Part shown: one piece after another, positions 1 to 8,750 of the stretch
Numbering within the stretch: position 1 is the first letter of the stretch
How the letters are laid out: the number at the start of each line of letters is the position of its first letter
Assembly: GCF_017487345.1 (NCBI RefSeq)
Contig: NZ_CP062006.1
Coordinates: forward strand, 998,001 to 1,062,000
DNA: 64,000 bases
Direction of reading: 5' to 3'
DNA from: Brevundimonas pondensis
GTDB taxonomy: Bacteria > Pseudomonadota > Alphaproteobacteria > Caulobacterales > Caulobacteraceae
Translations under genes and position numbers: made by a program
Notes under the pieces: model-generated
Seen by the model: the letters and a program-made list of their open reading frames with translations, nothing else
Databases searched by the model: none
What the model was told of the DNA's origin: nothing

Positions 1-188
1 GCAGCGATGATGTGAACGGCTCCGTTCACCTGGTTCTTGCCGAAGGCTGGGACGCTGAGCGGGTTCGTCGTGCGGTTCTGGCGCAGATGAACGACGTCCA
101 TGGCATCGATCACGCCGCCGTCCAGATCGAATCCGGGCCGGCCGGGGAGGGGGAGGCCTTGGGTCACGGGCGTATCGCTCATCCATAG
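1..188 (+). CDS. Cation diffusion facilitator (CDF) metal exporter, C-terminal end only
   Basis: The reading frame enters from the left edge (first full codon at 3) and stops with TAG at 186-188. About 61 residues are visible. They read as the cytoplasmic C-terminal domain of a CDF exporter: a beta strand SVHLVLAEG, a helix WDAERVRRAVLAQM, then the family-typical closing strand VHGIDHAAVQIES. CDF proteins export divalent cations such as zinc, cobalt or cadmium in exchange for protons across the inner membrane. The membrane domain that would show specificity is outside the window, so the metal is unknown. It fits the metal-resistance neighbourhood. Confidence 0.75.
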   Translation, partial: SDDVNGSVHLVLAEGWDAERVRRAVLAQMNDVHGIDHAAVQIESGPAGEGEALGHGRIAHP

Positions 189-324
189 GGTTGAACCGGT
201 CCGTACATCTCCGACCTTGCGGACCCTCGTTCAGGACGCGGGGCAATGACCGACCCGAGCGCTGCGACGTCGACGGCCCGAGTCGCCAGCCTTCCAGAAT
301 AATCTCGCGCTCCTGAAATATTTT

Positions 325-349
325 GAGGGTTCCGGTACGGAAATGCGTA
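325..349 (+). promoter_or_regulatory. Putative ECF-sigma promoter site 1
   Basis: GAGGGT at 325-330, 13 bases, TGCGTA at 344-349. It matches the eight-site motif found before the CnrH-like sigma operon and copper genes. The next gene is the TonB receptor at 646, so the leader would be nearly 300 nt long, the longest of the set together with site 8. It may therefore drive a leader RNA or a separate small transcript as well as the receptor. Confidence 0.5.
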
Positions 350-361
350 TTGGATCTTCCG

Positions 362-501
362 GCGTCATCTTTGGATTTGTGCGACGCACAATGAGTTCAT
401 GCGTCATCATTTGGCGCGTTGGAAAATAGTCACGTCCAACCCACCCTCACCAACGAGGTGACGATTCTGTGTCTATTTTGAGTGGAATGCGTCATCTTTT
501 T
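362..501 (+). repeat. Three direct repeats of GCGTCATC plus a 13-bp palindrome in the receptor leader
   Basis: GCGTCATCTTTGG begins at 362, GCGTCATCATTTGG at 401 and GCGTCATCTTTTT at 489. Between the first two lies a perfect odd palindrome TGTGCG-A-CGCACA at 378-390. These sit between the ECF-like site and the HutC-like palindrome, in the 450-bp region before the TonB receptor. They look like binding sites of an unidentified regulator. No coding potential was recognised from 189 to 645. Confidence 0.4.
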
Positions 502-553
502 GCGCACATCTGTCGAATGCGGGCATGAAACATGACGGTTTGGCGGCATTCAT

Positions 554-565
554 ATGTATATACAT
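554..565 (+). promoter_or_regulatory. HutC-type operator palindrome
   Basis: ATGTATATACAT is a perfect 12-bp palindrome 80 bp before the TonB receptor start. The core TGTATATACA matches operators described for HutC-family GntR repressors. A HutC-like regulator is encoded at 4970-5695, at the end of the same gene block, so it probably controls the receptor and PepSY genes through this site. A possible -35 hexamer TTGACT follows at 569-574. Confidence 0.65.
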
Positions 566-645
566 GACTTGACTCCCCTGACGCCCAACCGGAACGTGGC
601 GATGCAGGACCGGTTCGTCTGGGCCGAAACGCGAGGGGAATGACC

Positions 646-3336
646 ATGAACCGCATGAAAAAGAGGCTCTTGTTCGCAGGTGCGGTAATCTCCGCCACCA
701 TGTGCGGAATGCCCGCATTCGCGCAGGAAGCCGAGACGACCAACGTCGGCGAAATCGTCGTCACGGGCAGCCGGATCAAGCGCCAGGACATCAGCGGGGT
801 CGGTCCCGCCACGGTCGTCACAGGCGAGGATATCGAGCGTACGGGGATCACGAACGTGGAGGCGCTGCTGCAGCGACTGCCGTCGTCCGCAGGGGCTGCC
901 GGCAATCAGACCAACTCCTATTGGACCGGCAACGGCTACGGCACGGCGCAGGTCAATCTGCGAGGCCTCGGCATCAACCGGACCCTGACGCTGATCAACG
1001 GTCGGCGGATCGTCAACGGCGGCACGGGCGCCAACAGCGCTCCGGATCTGAACATGATCCCGACCGCCATTATCGGCCGAATGGACGTGCTGAAGGACGG
1101 CGCCTCCGCCATCTACGGCGCCGACGCCGTCGCGGGCGTGGTCAACATCGTCACCATCAACGATTTCGAGGGCCTCAAGCTCTCAAGCAAGTATGGCGTC
1201 ACGGACGAAGGTGACGGCCAGGACCTCTCCTTCGACCTGTTGTGGGGCATGCGCGGCGACCGCGGCGGGGTCACCGCCGCCCTGACCTATCAGAAGACGG
1301 AAGCCGTCAACCTGGCGAGCCGCGCTCCCTGCGGGCTGGGCGAGATCAACGGAAAGCTGGCCTGCGTCGCGAGCGCCACGACGCTCGGGGGCCGGGCCGT
1401 GCTTCCCAACGGCCAGCAGATCAACTTCAACCAGATCCCGGGCGGCGACGGGGACTTCTTCGAACCCTACAACGCCGCCAAGCATAACTATAACGGCAAC
1501 CCCTTCCTCAACGCCGTGTCGCCGATCGAGCGCCTCAGCACGGCCATCCTGGCCGACTACCAGCTGACCGACACCGTCAGCCTGTTCGGCGAAGTCTTCT
1601 TCACCCACAGGGAAAGCAACCAGCTCGCAGCGCCAGGGGCCCTGCGGAACCTGAAGATCGCGGCGTCCCATCCGACCAACCCGACGGGTCAGGACATCAC
1701 CCTCATTGCACGGCGTCTCGCCGAACCGGGGCCGCGTCACTTCTTCCAGGAAACCGACACCTATCGGTTCGTCGGCGGCGCCCGGGGCGCCATCGCCGGC
1801 GACTGGACCTGGGAAGCCGCCGTCAACTGGGGACGCAACACCGGCGTCGACGGGATGACCAATATCGCCAACCTTCAACGGGTCGGCGAAACCCTGAACA
1901 CCGCCGTCTGCAGCAACGCGGCGGGCGCGGCCATCCCCTGCGGTGACTATCTGGGCGCCGGAGACCTCAGCAAGGAGGTGCTCGACTATATCCTCTTCAC
2001 CTCGCGCGACACCGGGGGGAATGAGCAGCGCAGCGTCACGCTCGACGTCACCGGCACGGTGCTCCAGCTCCCGTCCGGACCGCTCGCCGCCGCGGCGGGT
2101 CTCGTCTACCGCGAGGAAAAGGGCTGGCGCGATCCTGACGCCCTCACCGTTCTGGGTATCGCCAACACCAACCAGCAGGACCCCATCGCCGGCTCGACCA
2201 AGGCCAAGGAAGCCTATGTCGAACTGTCGGCGCCGCTCCTGTCCGACCTGCCGTTCATCCAAAGGCTCGAGCTCGACGCGGCCGTCCGCTATTCGGACTA
2301 TGACCTGTTCGGCGGCAACACCACCTACAAGCTGGGCCTGAACTGGAGCGTCGTCGACAGTCTTCGCCTGCGGGCCACCTTCGGCACCGGCTTCCGGATT
2401 CCAAGCGTTCCCGAACTGTTCGGCGGCGTTGCAGAGGGCAATCTGACGACGACTGATCCGTGCAGCCGCTACAGCACCAGCGGAAACGCGACGCTGATCG
2501 CCAACTGCCAGGCTTCCGGCGTGCCGGCTAACTATGTGCAACTCGGCAACACGGTCCTGACCACGGTCGGCGGCAATCAGAAACTCTCGCCCGAAACGGC
2601 CGAGACCCTCACCCTGGGTCTGGTCTGGCAACCCGAGCAGGTCAAAGGCCTGTCCCTGACCGTCGACTATTTCGACATCAAGATCGAAGACGCGATCCGG
2701 TCCATCCCGGGGTCCACCAAGCTGGCCATCTGCTACGCCTCGCCGGGCATGAACCACCCCTTCTGCGGCCCGAACAACTTCACCCGCAGTCCCCTGACCG
2801 GCGAAGTGAACTTCCTCTCGGCCCAGCCGACCAACGCCGGCCTGGAAACCATGAAGGGCGTCGACATCGGGGCGCGCTACGCCTTTGATCTCGGCGACCG
2901 CCGCGCCAGCCTCGACTGGAACACCACCTATCTCGGCGAATATGTCGTGACGCCTTTCCTGGGCGCCGATCCGATCATCTTCGACGGCCATATCGGCGGC
3001 GGCAACGGCGGCTATCCCCACTGGCGATCGAACGTCAGCGCCTCGGTTGTCGATGATCGCTGGACGGCGACCTATTCGGTGCAACTGATCGGCAAGGCCA
3101 CGGACTTCAACGCCGCGCCGGGCGACATCGGCTATGAGACGCCGAACCTCTTCTACCACAACGCCCAGTTCGCCTATCGCCTGGGTGAGAAGGCTGACAT
3201 CGCCTTCGGCATCGACAACCTCTTCGACAAGAAGGCGCCGTTCATCCAGAGCTGGACCGACGGCAATACCGACACCATGACCTACGACCTGCTTGGCCGT
3301 CGCGGCTACGTCCGCCTGACCTATCAGTTCAACTAA
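646..3336 (+). CDS. TonB-dependent outer-membrane receptor
   Basis: This 896-residue protein has a signal peptide ending near PAFAQ, a TonB-box/plug start (GEIVVTGSRIKRQD), a complete plug with RGLGINRTLTLINGRR and the DVLKDGASAIYGADAVAGVV segment, and a beta-barrel ending in a terminal aromatic strand (YVRLTYQFN). It should import a scarce ligand across the outer membrane with TonB-ExbBD energy. ATG 646 is preferred over ATG 640 because GAGGGGA at 633-639 gives better spacing. Two PepSY membrane proteins and a HutC-like repressor follow in the same direction, and a HutC-like palindrome lies upstream. Histidine, urocanate or a metal complex of histidine is a reasonable but unproven substrate. 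Confidence 0.92.
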   Translation: MNRMKKRLLFAGAVISATMCGMPAFAQEAETTNVGEIVVTGSRIKRQDISGVGPATVVTGEDIERTGITNVEALLQRLPSSAGAAGNQTNSYWTGNGYGTAQVNLRGLGINRTLTLINGRRIVNGGTGANSAPDLNMIPTAIIGRMDVLKDGASAIYGADAVAGVVNIVTINDFEGLKLSSKYGVTDEGDGQDLSFDLLWGMRGDRGGVTAALTYQKTEAVNLASRAPCGLGEINGKLACVASATTLGGRAVLPNGQQINFNQIPGGDGDFFEPYNAAKHNYNGNPFLNAVSPIERLSTAILADYQLTDTVSLFGEVFFTHRESNQLAAPGALRNLKIAASHPTNPTGQDITLIARRLAEPGPRHFFQETDTYRFVGGARGAIAGDWTWEAAVNWGRNTGVDGMTNIANLQRVGETLNTAVCSNAAGAAIPCGDYLGAGDLSKEVLDYILFTSRDTGGNEQRSVTLDVTGTVLQLPSGPLAAAAGLVYREEKGWRDPDALTVLGIANTNQQDPIAGSTKAKEAYVELSAPLLSDLPFIQRLELDAAVRYSDYDLFGGNTTYKLGLNWSVVDSLRLRATFGTGFRIPSVPELFGGVAEGNLTTTDPCSRYSTSGNATLIANCQASGVPANYVQLGNTVLTTVGGNQKLSPETAETLTLGLVWQPEQVKGLSLTVDYFDIKIEDAIRSIPGSTKLAICYASPGMNHPFCGPNNFTRSPLTGEVNFLSAQPTNAGLETMKGVDIGARYAFDLGDRRASLDWNTTYLGEYVVTPFLGADPIIFDGHIGGGNGGYPHWRSNVSASVVDDRWTATYSVQLIGKATDFNAAPGDIGYETPNLFYHNAQFAYRLGEKADIAFGIDNLFDKKAPFIQSWTDGNTDTMTYDLLGRRGYVRLTYQFN

Positions 3337-3417
3337 CCTGCCACTTCCAGAAACACCGGGCGGCCCCCCCATGGCTCCCGCCTGGTGTTTCAACGTCCCC
3401 CAAACAGTGAGTATCAA

Positions 3418-4128
3418 ATGGTGCGCTGGCCTTCCGTAGCGCGAAAAGCCCACAAGTGGCTTGCGCTGATCATCGGCGTTCAGGCCCTCTTCTGGGTCGT
3501 GAGCGGCCTCTACATGACCGCCGTCCATATCGACATTATCCATGGCGATCATCTGGTGCGGACACCCGTCGCCGAACCGATTTCCATGGGCGGCCTGGTC
3601 GATCCTGCGGTCATTCTCAAGACTGCCGGCGGCGCTCAAAGCCTGCGTCTCGACCAGCAGCTGGGACAGCCTGTCTATATCGTCAGCCAGACGAGCGGCC
3701 GGTCCCTGTTCGACGCCCGGTCCGGTGAGAAGCTGCCCCTGATCGACGAAGCCGGCGCACGGCGGCGCGCCGAGCAGATCTACGCAGGGGATGGCGGTGT
3801 CCGCGAAATGGAGCTGCTGTACGAAATCCCCGGCGAGATCAGGGGGCGTCCAGCGCCGATCTGGCGGGTGCAGTTCGAAGGCCTGTGGCGGCCCACCCTC
3901 TATATCTCGCCCCAGACCGGCGAACTCGTGGCCAAGCGTCATGACCTGTGGCGCACGTTCGACTTCGTCTGGATGTTCCACATCATGGACTATGAGACCC
4001 GCGACAACGTCAACAACATCCTGCTCAAGGTCGCGACCTGGATGATGGTGGTGACCTCCCTCACCGGGGCCTGGCTCCTGCTCTACAGCTTCCGTCGCAA
4101 GCGCCGCGTGCGCAAAGCCGCAGCGTGA
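3418..4128 (+). CDS. PepSY-domain inner-membrane protein 1
   Basis: A 236-residue protein with an N-terminal membrane helix (WLALIIGVQALFWVVSGLYM), a periplasmic PepSY-type region with the strand LYISPQTGELVAKR, the motif FDFVWMFHIMDYETRDN, and a C-terminal helix (VATWMMVVTSLTGAWLLLYS) followed by a basic tail. PepSY_TM proteins often accompany TonB receptors and are suspected to help reduce or release metal ligands in the periplasm. ATG 3418 is chosen over the upstream GTG 3385 because homologous proteins begin just before the first helix. The next gene, a paralogue, starts 10 bp downstream. Confidence 0.8.
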   Translation: MVRWPSVARKAHKWLALIIGVQALFWVVSGLYMTAVHIDIIHGDHLVRTPVAEPISMGGLVDPAVILKTAGGAQSLRLDQQLGQPVYIVSQTSGRSLFDARSGEKLPLIDEAGARRRAEQIYAGDGGVREMELLYEIPGEIRGRPAPIWRVQFEGLWRPTLYISPQTGELVAKRHDLWRTFDFVWMFHIMDYETRDNVNNILLKVATWMMVVTSLTGAWLLLYSFRRKRRVRKAAA

Positions 4129-4138
4129 GGATCATCAG

Positions 4139-4858
4139 ATGTTTCTAATCCGTAGACTGCACAAATGGTTCGGCCTGGTCCTGGGTCTTCAATTTCTGCT
4201 CTGGGCCATCAGCGGCGCCGCCATGGCGCTGATCGATCACCGCAAGGTGGCTGGTGAAGATTCCATCGTCCACTCTACGCCGTCGCCCACGCCCGCTGGG
4301 GTGCTGTCGCTGGCTCAGGTCGCCCAGGCGGTGGGCCAGCCGATTTCCCGGATCGAGCTGCGTCCCTTGCAAGACGCCTGGGTTTACGCCGCCACGACGC
4401 CCAGCGGCGTCCAACTGGTCGACCCCGTGGACGGTCGCCGCATCGTCATCGACGACGCCCGCGCCAAGACGCTGGCCGTCGCAGCCTTCAACGGCACAGC
4501 GCCGGTGACCTCCGTGGCTCTGGTCGAGAAGCCGACGCTGGAGACGCGAGATTTCGCGCTTCCGGCCTGGCGGGTCGAGTTCGCGGACAAGGAGAAGACG
4601 ACCCTGATCCTGAACGCCGTCACCGGCGAGGTCGCGGGCGCCAAGACCAACACCTGGCGGCTCTGGGACTTCTTCTGGATGATCCACATCATGGACTACA
4701 CGGATCGCCAGAGTTTCAACCATCCGCTGATCATCATCATCGCCACCGGGTGTCTGTGGTTGGCCCTGAGCGGTTTCATCATGTTGTTCAGCGCCTTCCG
4801 ACGCCAGGATTTCGCCTATATCCATGACGGGATCGAATGGCTGCAGCGCCGCCGTTGA
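4139..4858 (+). CDS. PepSY-domain inner-membrane protein 2
   Basis: A 239-residue paralogue of the preceding gene with the same plan: an N-terminal helix beginning LHKWFGLVLGLQFLLWAISG, a periplasmic PepSY-like region, the shared WDFFWMIHIMDYTDR motif, and a C-terminal helix. The signature HIMDY occurs at the same relative place in both, so the pair arose by tandem duplication. The RBS GTGAGGA overlaps the stop of the previous gene, indicating translational coupling. It probably works with the upstream receptor. The substrate is unknown. Confidence 0.8.
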   Translation: MFLIRRLHKWFGLVLGLQFLLWAISGAAMALIDHRKVAGEDSIVHSTPSPTPAGVLSLAQVAQAVGQPISRIELRPLQDAWVYAATTPSGVQLVDPVDGRRIVIDDARAKTLAVAAFNGTAPVTSVALVEKPTLETRDFALPAWRVEFADKEKTTLILNAVTGEVAGAKTNTWRLWDFFWMIHIMDYTDRQSFNHPLIIIIATGCLWLALSGFIMLFSAFRRQDFAYIHDGIEWLQRRR

Positions 4859-4862
4859 GACT

Positions 4863-4889
4863 GCGCCGGGGCGTTCTGCGCCCCGGCGC
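4863..4889 (+). terminator. Strong GC hairpin after the receptor/PepSY operon
   Basis: An 11-bp perfect stem (4863-4873 with 4879-4889) and a TTCTG loop lie 5 bp after the second PepSY stop. There is no clean T-run (TTCCTGTT follows), so it could be a terminator or an RNA 3'-end stabiliser separating the operon from the regulator gene. Confidence 0.55.
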
Positions 4890-4969
4890 CTTCCTGTTGG
4901 ATTGGCGGCCAATGCGGGCCAAGCTGAAGCTTGGCCCGATTAACGGACATGACGGGGAGGAACGACTCC

Positions 4970-5695
4970 ATGGATCTCACGCTCCACCGACGCATCCGCT
5001 CCGACATCGCCGACCGCATCCTGTCGGGCGAATGGTCGCCCGGGTTCCGCATCCCCTTCGAGCATGAGCTGATGGAGGAGTATGGTTGTTCGCGCATGAC
5101 CGTGAACAAGGCCCTCGCGCCGCTGGCGGAACGGGGCATGATCATACGCCGTCGACGCTTCGGGTCCTTTGTGGCGCGGCCGCGGATACATTCCTTCGTG
5201 CTGGATATCCCGGACATACAGGCCGAGATTCTCAATCGCGGCGAACCCTATGATTTCGAACTCCTGTCCCGGAAGGTCCGGGCCGCGCACAAGCGGGACG
5301 CGGAAGAACTTGCACTCGCCGCATCCGGCGAGGTGATCGAGTTGCGCTGCCTCCACCGCAGCAGCGGTCGTCCTTTCGCGCTCGAGGAACGGTTGATCAG
5401 CCTGGCCTCCGTGCCCCAGGCCCGGGACGCCGATTTTACCCAGGGTCCGCCCGGCACATGGCTGCTGGAGCGCGTTCCCTGGACGGAAGCCGAGCACAGA
5501 ATCCGAGCCGTGAACGTGTCCCGCGCAACCGCGCTGACCCTAGGGATCGATCCTGCTGCGGCCTGCCTTTCCCTCGAACGCCGGACGTGGCGGCGAGCGG
5601 AGCGCATCACCTTCGTTCGACTGACCTTTCCAGGGGAAGCCTATGATCTCGGAGCGCGGTTCGCGCCCTCGGACCCTGCAGAGGCTTCGGACTAG
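4970..5695 (+). CDS. hutC: GntR/HutC-family transcriptional repressor
   Basis: A 241-residue regulator. Residues 5-70 form a GntR winged helix with the recognition helix CSRMTVNKAL (40-49). Residues from about 90 to 235 form the UTRA effector domain, with the HutC-like segments AEHRIRAVNVS and FVRLTFPGEAYDLGARF. HutC proteins bind urocanate and control histidine utilisation. ATG 4970 follows GGGGAGG at 4953-4959 and matches the normal HutC start; upstream TTG 4931 is less likely. No hut catabolic gene is in the window. The nearest predicted target is the palindrome at 554-565 before the TonB receptor. Confidence 0.85.
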   Translation: MDLTLHRRIRSDIADRILSGEWSPGFRIPFEHELMEEYGCSRMTVNKALAPLAERGMIIRRRRFGSFVARPRIHSFVLDIPDIQAEILNRGEPYDFELLSRKVRAAHKRDAEELALAASGEVIELRCLHRSSGRPFALEERLISLASVPQARDADFTQGPPGTWLLERVPWTEAEHRIRAVNVSRATALTLGIDPAAACLSLERRTWRRAERITFVRLTFPGEAYDLGARFAPSDPAEASD

Positions 5696-5854
5696 GACGC
5701 CGACCCGGGCTCGACCGAGCCCTGGGCCTCTTGTTCCAGGAGATGGCGGCCCTGGCGGACGGACGGCGCGAGGCGGAGCCCTGCGCCATTTACAAAATTC
5801 GCTGCGACGGACGTCGCTTCTGACGAAAATGTGGAATCAGGAAGCAGGGGCTCA

Positions 5855-7081
5855 ATGTCTGCAAACTCGACCAGGGTTCTGATTATCGGCGCGGGACACG
5901 CGGGGGGCTCGGCGGCGGCGCTGCTGAGGCAGTATGGCTTTGCGGGCGAGATCGTCCTGGCGGGCGAGGAGGCGGCGGCGCCCTATCAGCGACCGCCCTT
6001 GTCCAAGGCCTGGCTGAAGGGGGAGGCGGGTCTGGAGGACCTGCTGCTGCGCCCCGAGAGCTTCTACGCCGAGCAGCAGATCGACCTGCGCACCGGCGTC
6101 ACCGCGACCGCCATCGACGCGGGAGCCAAGGCGGTGACCTTCGCTGACGGCGTGGTCGAAGCCTACGACGTGCTGATCCTGGCCACGGGCTCGATGGCGC
6201 GCAAGCTGGCCATCCCCGGAGCCGACCGCCCCGACCTCATGGAACTGCGCACGCTGAACGACGCCGAACGACTGAAATCTGCGCTCGCCCCCGGCAAGCG
6301 TCTGGCCGTGGTCGGCGGCGGCTATGTCGGACTGGAGGCGGCAGCCTCGGCCCGCGCCCTCGGCGCCGAGGCGGTGGTGATCGAGCGCATGGACCGGGTG
6401 CTGGCGCGCGTGGCGTCGGAAACCCTGTCCGCCTTCTTCACCGACTATCACCGGGCGCGCGGCGTCGAGATTCTGACCGGCGCCGAGGTGTCGGGCTTTG
6501 AGGGCGGCGGCGTTCGCCCCGAAGGCGTCCGGCTGGCGGACGGAACCCTGATCGCTGCGGACGCGGTTCTGGTCGGCGTCGGCGCCCTGGCGCGCGAAGC
6601 CCTGGCGCGAACGGCGGGTCTGCCTTGTGAGAACGGCGTGGTCGTGGATGAGAACGCCCGCACGGCGGATCCCTCAATCTACGCCATCGGCGACGTCACC
6701 CATCGGCCCATCCCGGTCCACGGCGGGCGGATGCATCGGCTGGAAAGCGTTCCGAACTCCCTGGAACAGGCCAAGCAGGCCGCCGCCGCCATCGTCGGCC
6801 GAGCGCCCCCGGCGGCCGAAGTGCCCTGGTTCTGGTCGGACCAGTATGACGTCAAGCTTCAGATCGCCGGCCTTCCGTTTGACGCCGACCATCAGGTGGT
6901 GCGTGGCGATCCGGCCAGCGGCGCTTTCGCCGTCTTCCACCTGAATGGCGACCGCATCGTTTGCGTCGAAGCGGTCAACGCCCCGGCCGATTTCATGGGC
7001 GGACGGCTGCTGATCGGCAAGGCGACGCCAGTGGATCCGGTCCTGCTGGCGGACCCCTCTGTTTCGATGAAGAGCGTCTGA
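5855..7081 (+). CDS. FAD/NAD(P)H-dependent ferredoxin (rubredoxin/putidaredoxin-type) reductase
   Basis: A 408-residue flavoprotein disulfide-reductase-fold protein. The FAD Rossmann motif GAGHAGG lies at residues 12-18, the NAD(P) motif VVGGGYVGLEAA near 150, and the second FAD motif YAIGDVTHRP near 280. The C-terminal domain contains VPWFWSDQYDVKLQIAG, typical of reductases that pass electrons from NAD(P)H to a ferredoxin partner. It lacks a redox CxxxxC pair, so it is not a disulfide reductase. ATG 5855 follows AGGGG at 5846-5850. No ferredoxin or oxygenase gene is adjacent, so its partner is unknown. It is convergent with merA. Confidence 0.88.
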   Translation: MSANSTRVLIIGAGHAGGSAAALLRQYGFAGEIVLAGEEAAAPYQRPPLSKAWLKGEAGLEDLLLRPESFYAEQQIDLRTGVTATAIDAGAKAVTFADGVVEAYDVLILATGSMARKLAIPGADRPDLMELRTLNDAERLKSALAPGKRLAVVGGGYVGLEAAASARALGAEAVVIERMDRVLARVASETLSAFFTDYHRARGVEILTGAEVSGFEGGGVRPEGVRLADGTLIAADAVLVGVGALAREALARTAGLPCENGVVVDENARTADPSIYAIGDVTHRPIPVHGGRMHRLESVPNSLEQAKQAAAAIVGRAPPAAEVPWFWSDQYDVKLQIAGLPFDADHQVVRGDPASGAFAVFHLNGDRIVCVEAVNAPADFMGGRLLIGKATPVDPVLLADPSVSMKSV

Positions 7082-7135
7082 TCCGGCGCGCAGCAGCCGA
7101 TAGCCGTCGCAGCGGGAAGCATCGCGTCTTGGCCC

Positions 7136-8566
7136 TCAACCGGCGCAGCAAGAGAGTTTGGCGACGTCCTTGTTGAACGTCAGCGCCGCCAGTTTCAGGC
7201 CCTCGACGGTCGTGAGATAGGGGAAGATCGTGTCGCCCAACTGCTCCACCGTCATTCCGCACTTGATGGCCACCGCTGCGGTCTGGATGCTGTCGGCCCC
7301 TTCCGGAGCAAGAATGTGCGCGCCGAGGAGCCGCCGCGTGCCGCGATCCGCCACCAGCTTGATGAGCCCGCGCGTGTCTCTGGCCGCGAGCGCGCGCGGG
7401 ACGTGATCCAGGGTGATCATCGAGGTTTGGACATCATGCCCGGCCGCCCGTGCGGCGGCTTCCGTGAGCCCGACCGTCGCCACCTGGGGATCGGTGAACA
7501 CGACCGCCGGCATGGCGCTGTTGTCGTAGGACAGACTGTCGCCGTTGAGCGCGTTTCGAGCAGCGAGCCTGGCACCGTAGGCCGCCATATAGACGAACTG
7601 GTCACGCCCGGTGACGTCACCGACGGCGTAGACGCCGGGGCGGGTCGTGCGCATCCGGTCGTCCACGACGATTCCTCCGTTTTCGGAGACGCTGACCCCC
7701 GACTCGGCAAGACCCAGGCCGTCCGAGTTGGCGATCCGGCCTGTCGTCATGAGCACGCGCTCGGCGGTGAGCACCCTCCGGCTGTCGCCCTGCGTAAGGG
7801 TGAGCGACACGTCCGTTTCCGAATGGGCGATAGCCTCGTAGGTCGCCCCGACAACCACGGTGACGCCCTCGTCTGAGAGGTAGCGTTGCAGCGCCTCGCT
7901 GATCTCGGGTTCACCTTCCGGCAACAGACGTGACCGGCACACGAGCGTGACCTGCACGCCGGCCCGGCTGAACATCTGAGCCAATTCCGCGCCTATGTAT
8001 CCACCACCGATCACCAGCAAGGACTGCGGCAGCGCCTCCAGTTCGAGCGCGGTCGTGCTGGTCAGATAGGGGACAGTGTCGATCCCAGCGATCGCCGGAA
8101 TCGCCGGTCGCGATCCCGTCGCGATGATCACCTTGTCGGTGGTGAGCCGGACATCGCCGACCTCCACGCCGCCCAAGACGAGCCTGGCTGCGCCTTCGTG
8201 GTAGGCGATGGCGTCGTAGCCTTGCAGGACATCTTCGTATTTGGCCTGACGCAGAGCGTTCACCAGTTGGTCCTTCTGGCGGATCACCTCGGACCAGGCG
8301 CTGATTTCAGCAGTGGCTCTCACGCCGTCGAAACGGCTTGCGGCCCGCGCCTGGTGCAGGGGCTCCACCGCGCGGATCAACGCTTTCGACGGCACGCAGC
8401 CTATGTTCACGCAGGTCCCGCCAATCGTTCCGGCGCCGACGAGCGCTACCCGCGCTCCCTCTTCGGCTGCCGTAATGGCGGCGGAGAAGCCGGCTGAGCC
8501 AGCGCCGATCACGACCAGATCATAGGTCTCTGCGGCGTTCCGGGAGAGAGGGCGACAGTCACTCAT
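7136..8566 (-). CDS. merA: Mercuric reductase, short form without N-terminal metal-binding domain
   Basis: A 476-residue NADPH-dependent enzyme that reduces Hg(II) to volatile Hg(0). The FAD motif GAGSAG lies at 21-26, the redox pair GTCVNIGCVPSK at C52/C57, an NAD(P) motif GGGYIGAELA in the middle, and the mercury-specific C-terminal vicinal cysteines at 473-474 (SCCAG). The usual N-terminal HMA (NmerA) domain is absent. ATG 8566 is preferred over TTG 8584 because it matches the start of short MerA proteins; no strong RBS is visible for either. It is the distal gene of the merT-merP-merA unit. Confidence 0.95.
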   Translation of the reverse strand: MSDCRPLSRNAAETYDLVVIGAGSAGFSAAITAAEEGARVALVGAGTIGGTCVNIGCVPSKALIRAVEPLHQARAASRFDGVRATAEISAWSEVIRQKDQLVNALRQAKYEDVLQGYDAIAYHEGAARLVLGGVEVGDVRLTTDKVIIATGSRPAIPAIAGIDTVPYLTSTTALELEALPQSLLVIGGGYIGAELAQMFSRAGVQVTLVCRSRLLPEGEPEISEALQRYLSDEGVTVVVGATYEAIAHSETDVSLTLTQGDSRRVLTAERVLMTTGRIANSDGLGLAESGVSVSENGGIVVDDRMRTTRPGVYAVGDVTGRDQFVYMAAYGARLAARNALNGDSLSYDNSAMPAVVFTDPQVATVGLTEAAARAAGHDVQTSMITLDHVPRALAARDTRGLIKLVADRGTRRLLGAHILAPEGADSIQTAAVAIKCGMTVEQLGDTIFPYLTTVEGLKLAALTFNKDVAKLSCCAG

Positions 8567-8639
8567 ACTGCTCGGTGCTTTCAAATCTTGTGTCCGCCGT
8601 TGGGCGGGCGGCCTGCAACCGGACAGGCCTGGCGGCCCG

Positions 8640-8750
8640 CTACGGCGCGACGGCAGGGAAGGCCGGAACGGGTGGGCTCGTCAGGAAGTAGAACTGCATG
8701 GCGCCGCCGATGTTCGTGCCGATGACGCCCACTAGCGAAACCTGGTTCCG
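8640..8750 (-). other. Short open frame between merP and merA, possible gene remnant
   Basis: Directly after the merP stop the same frame stays open for 36 codons (NQVSLVGVIGTNIGGAMQF and onward) to TAG at 8642-8640. The stretch is hydrophobic with a proline-rich end. It may be the decayed tail of a membrane protein once present between merP and merA, or an unspecified tiny peptide. I do not recognise a family. Positions 8567-8639 hold nothing further. Confidence 0.25.

Noticed and set aside
1183..3981. 932-codon open frame on the minus strand opposite the first TonB receptor
   Set aside because: It is a GC-driven shadow: low-complexity Gly/Ala/Val/Arg composition, no family motifs, and antisense to a convincing receptor and PepSY gene.
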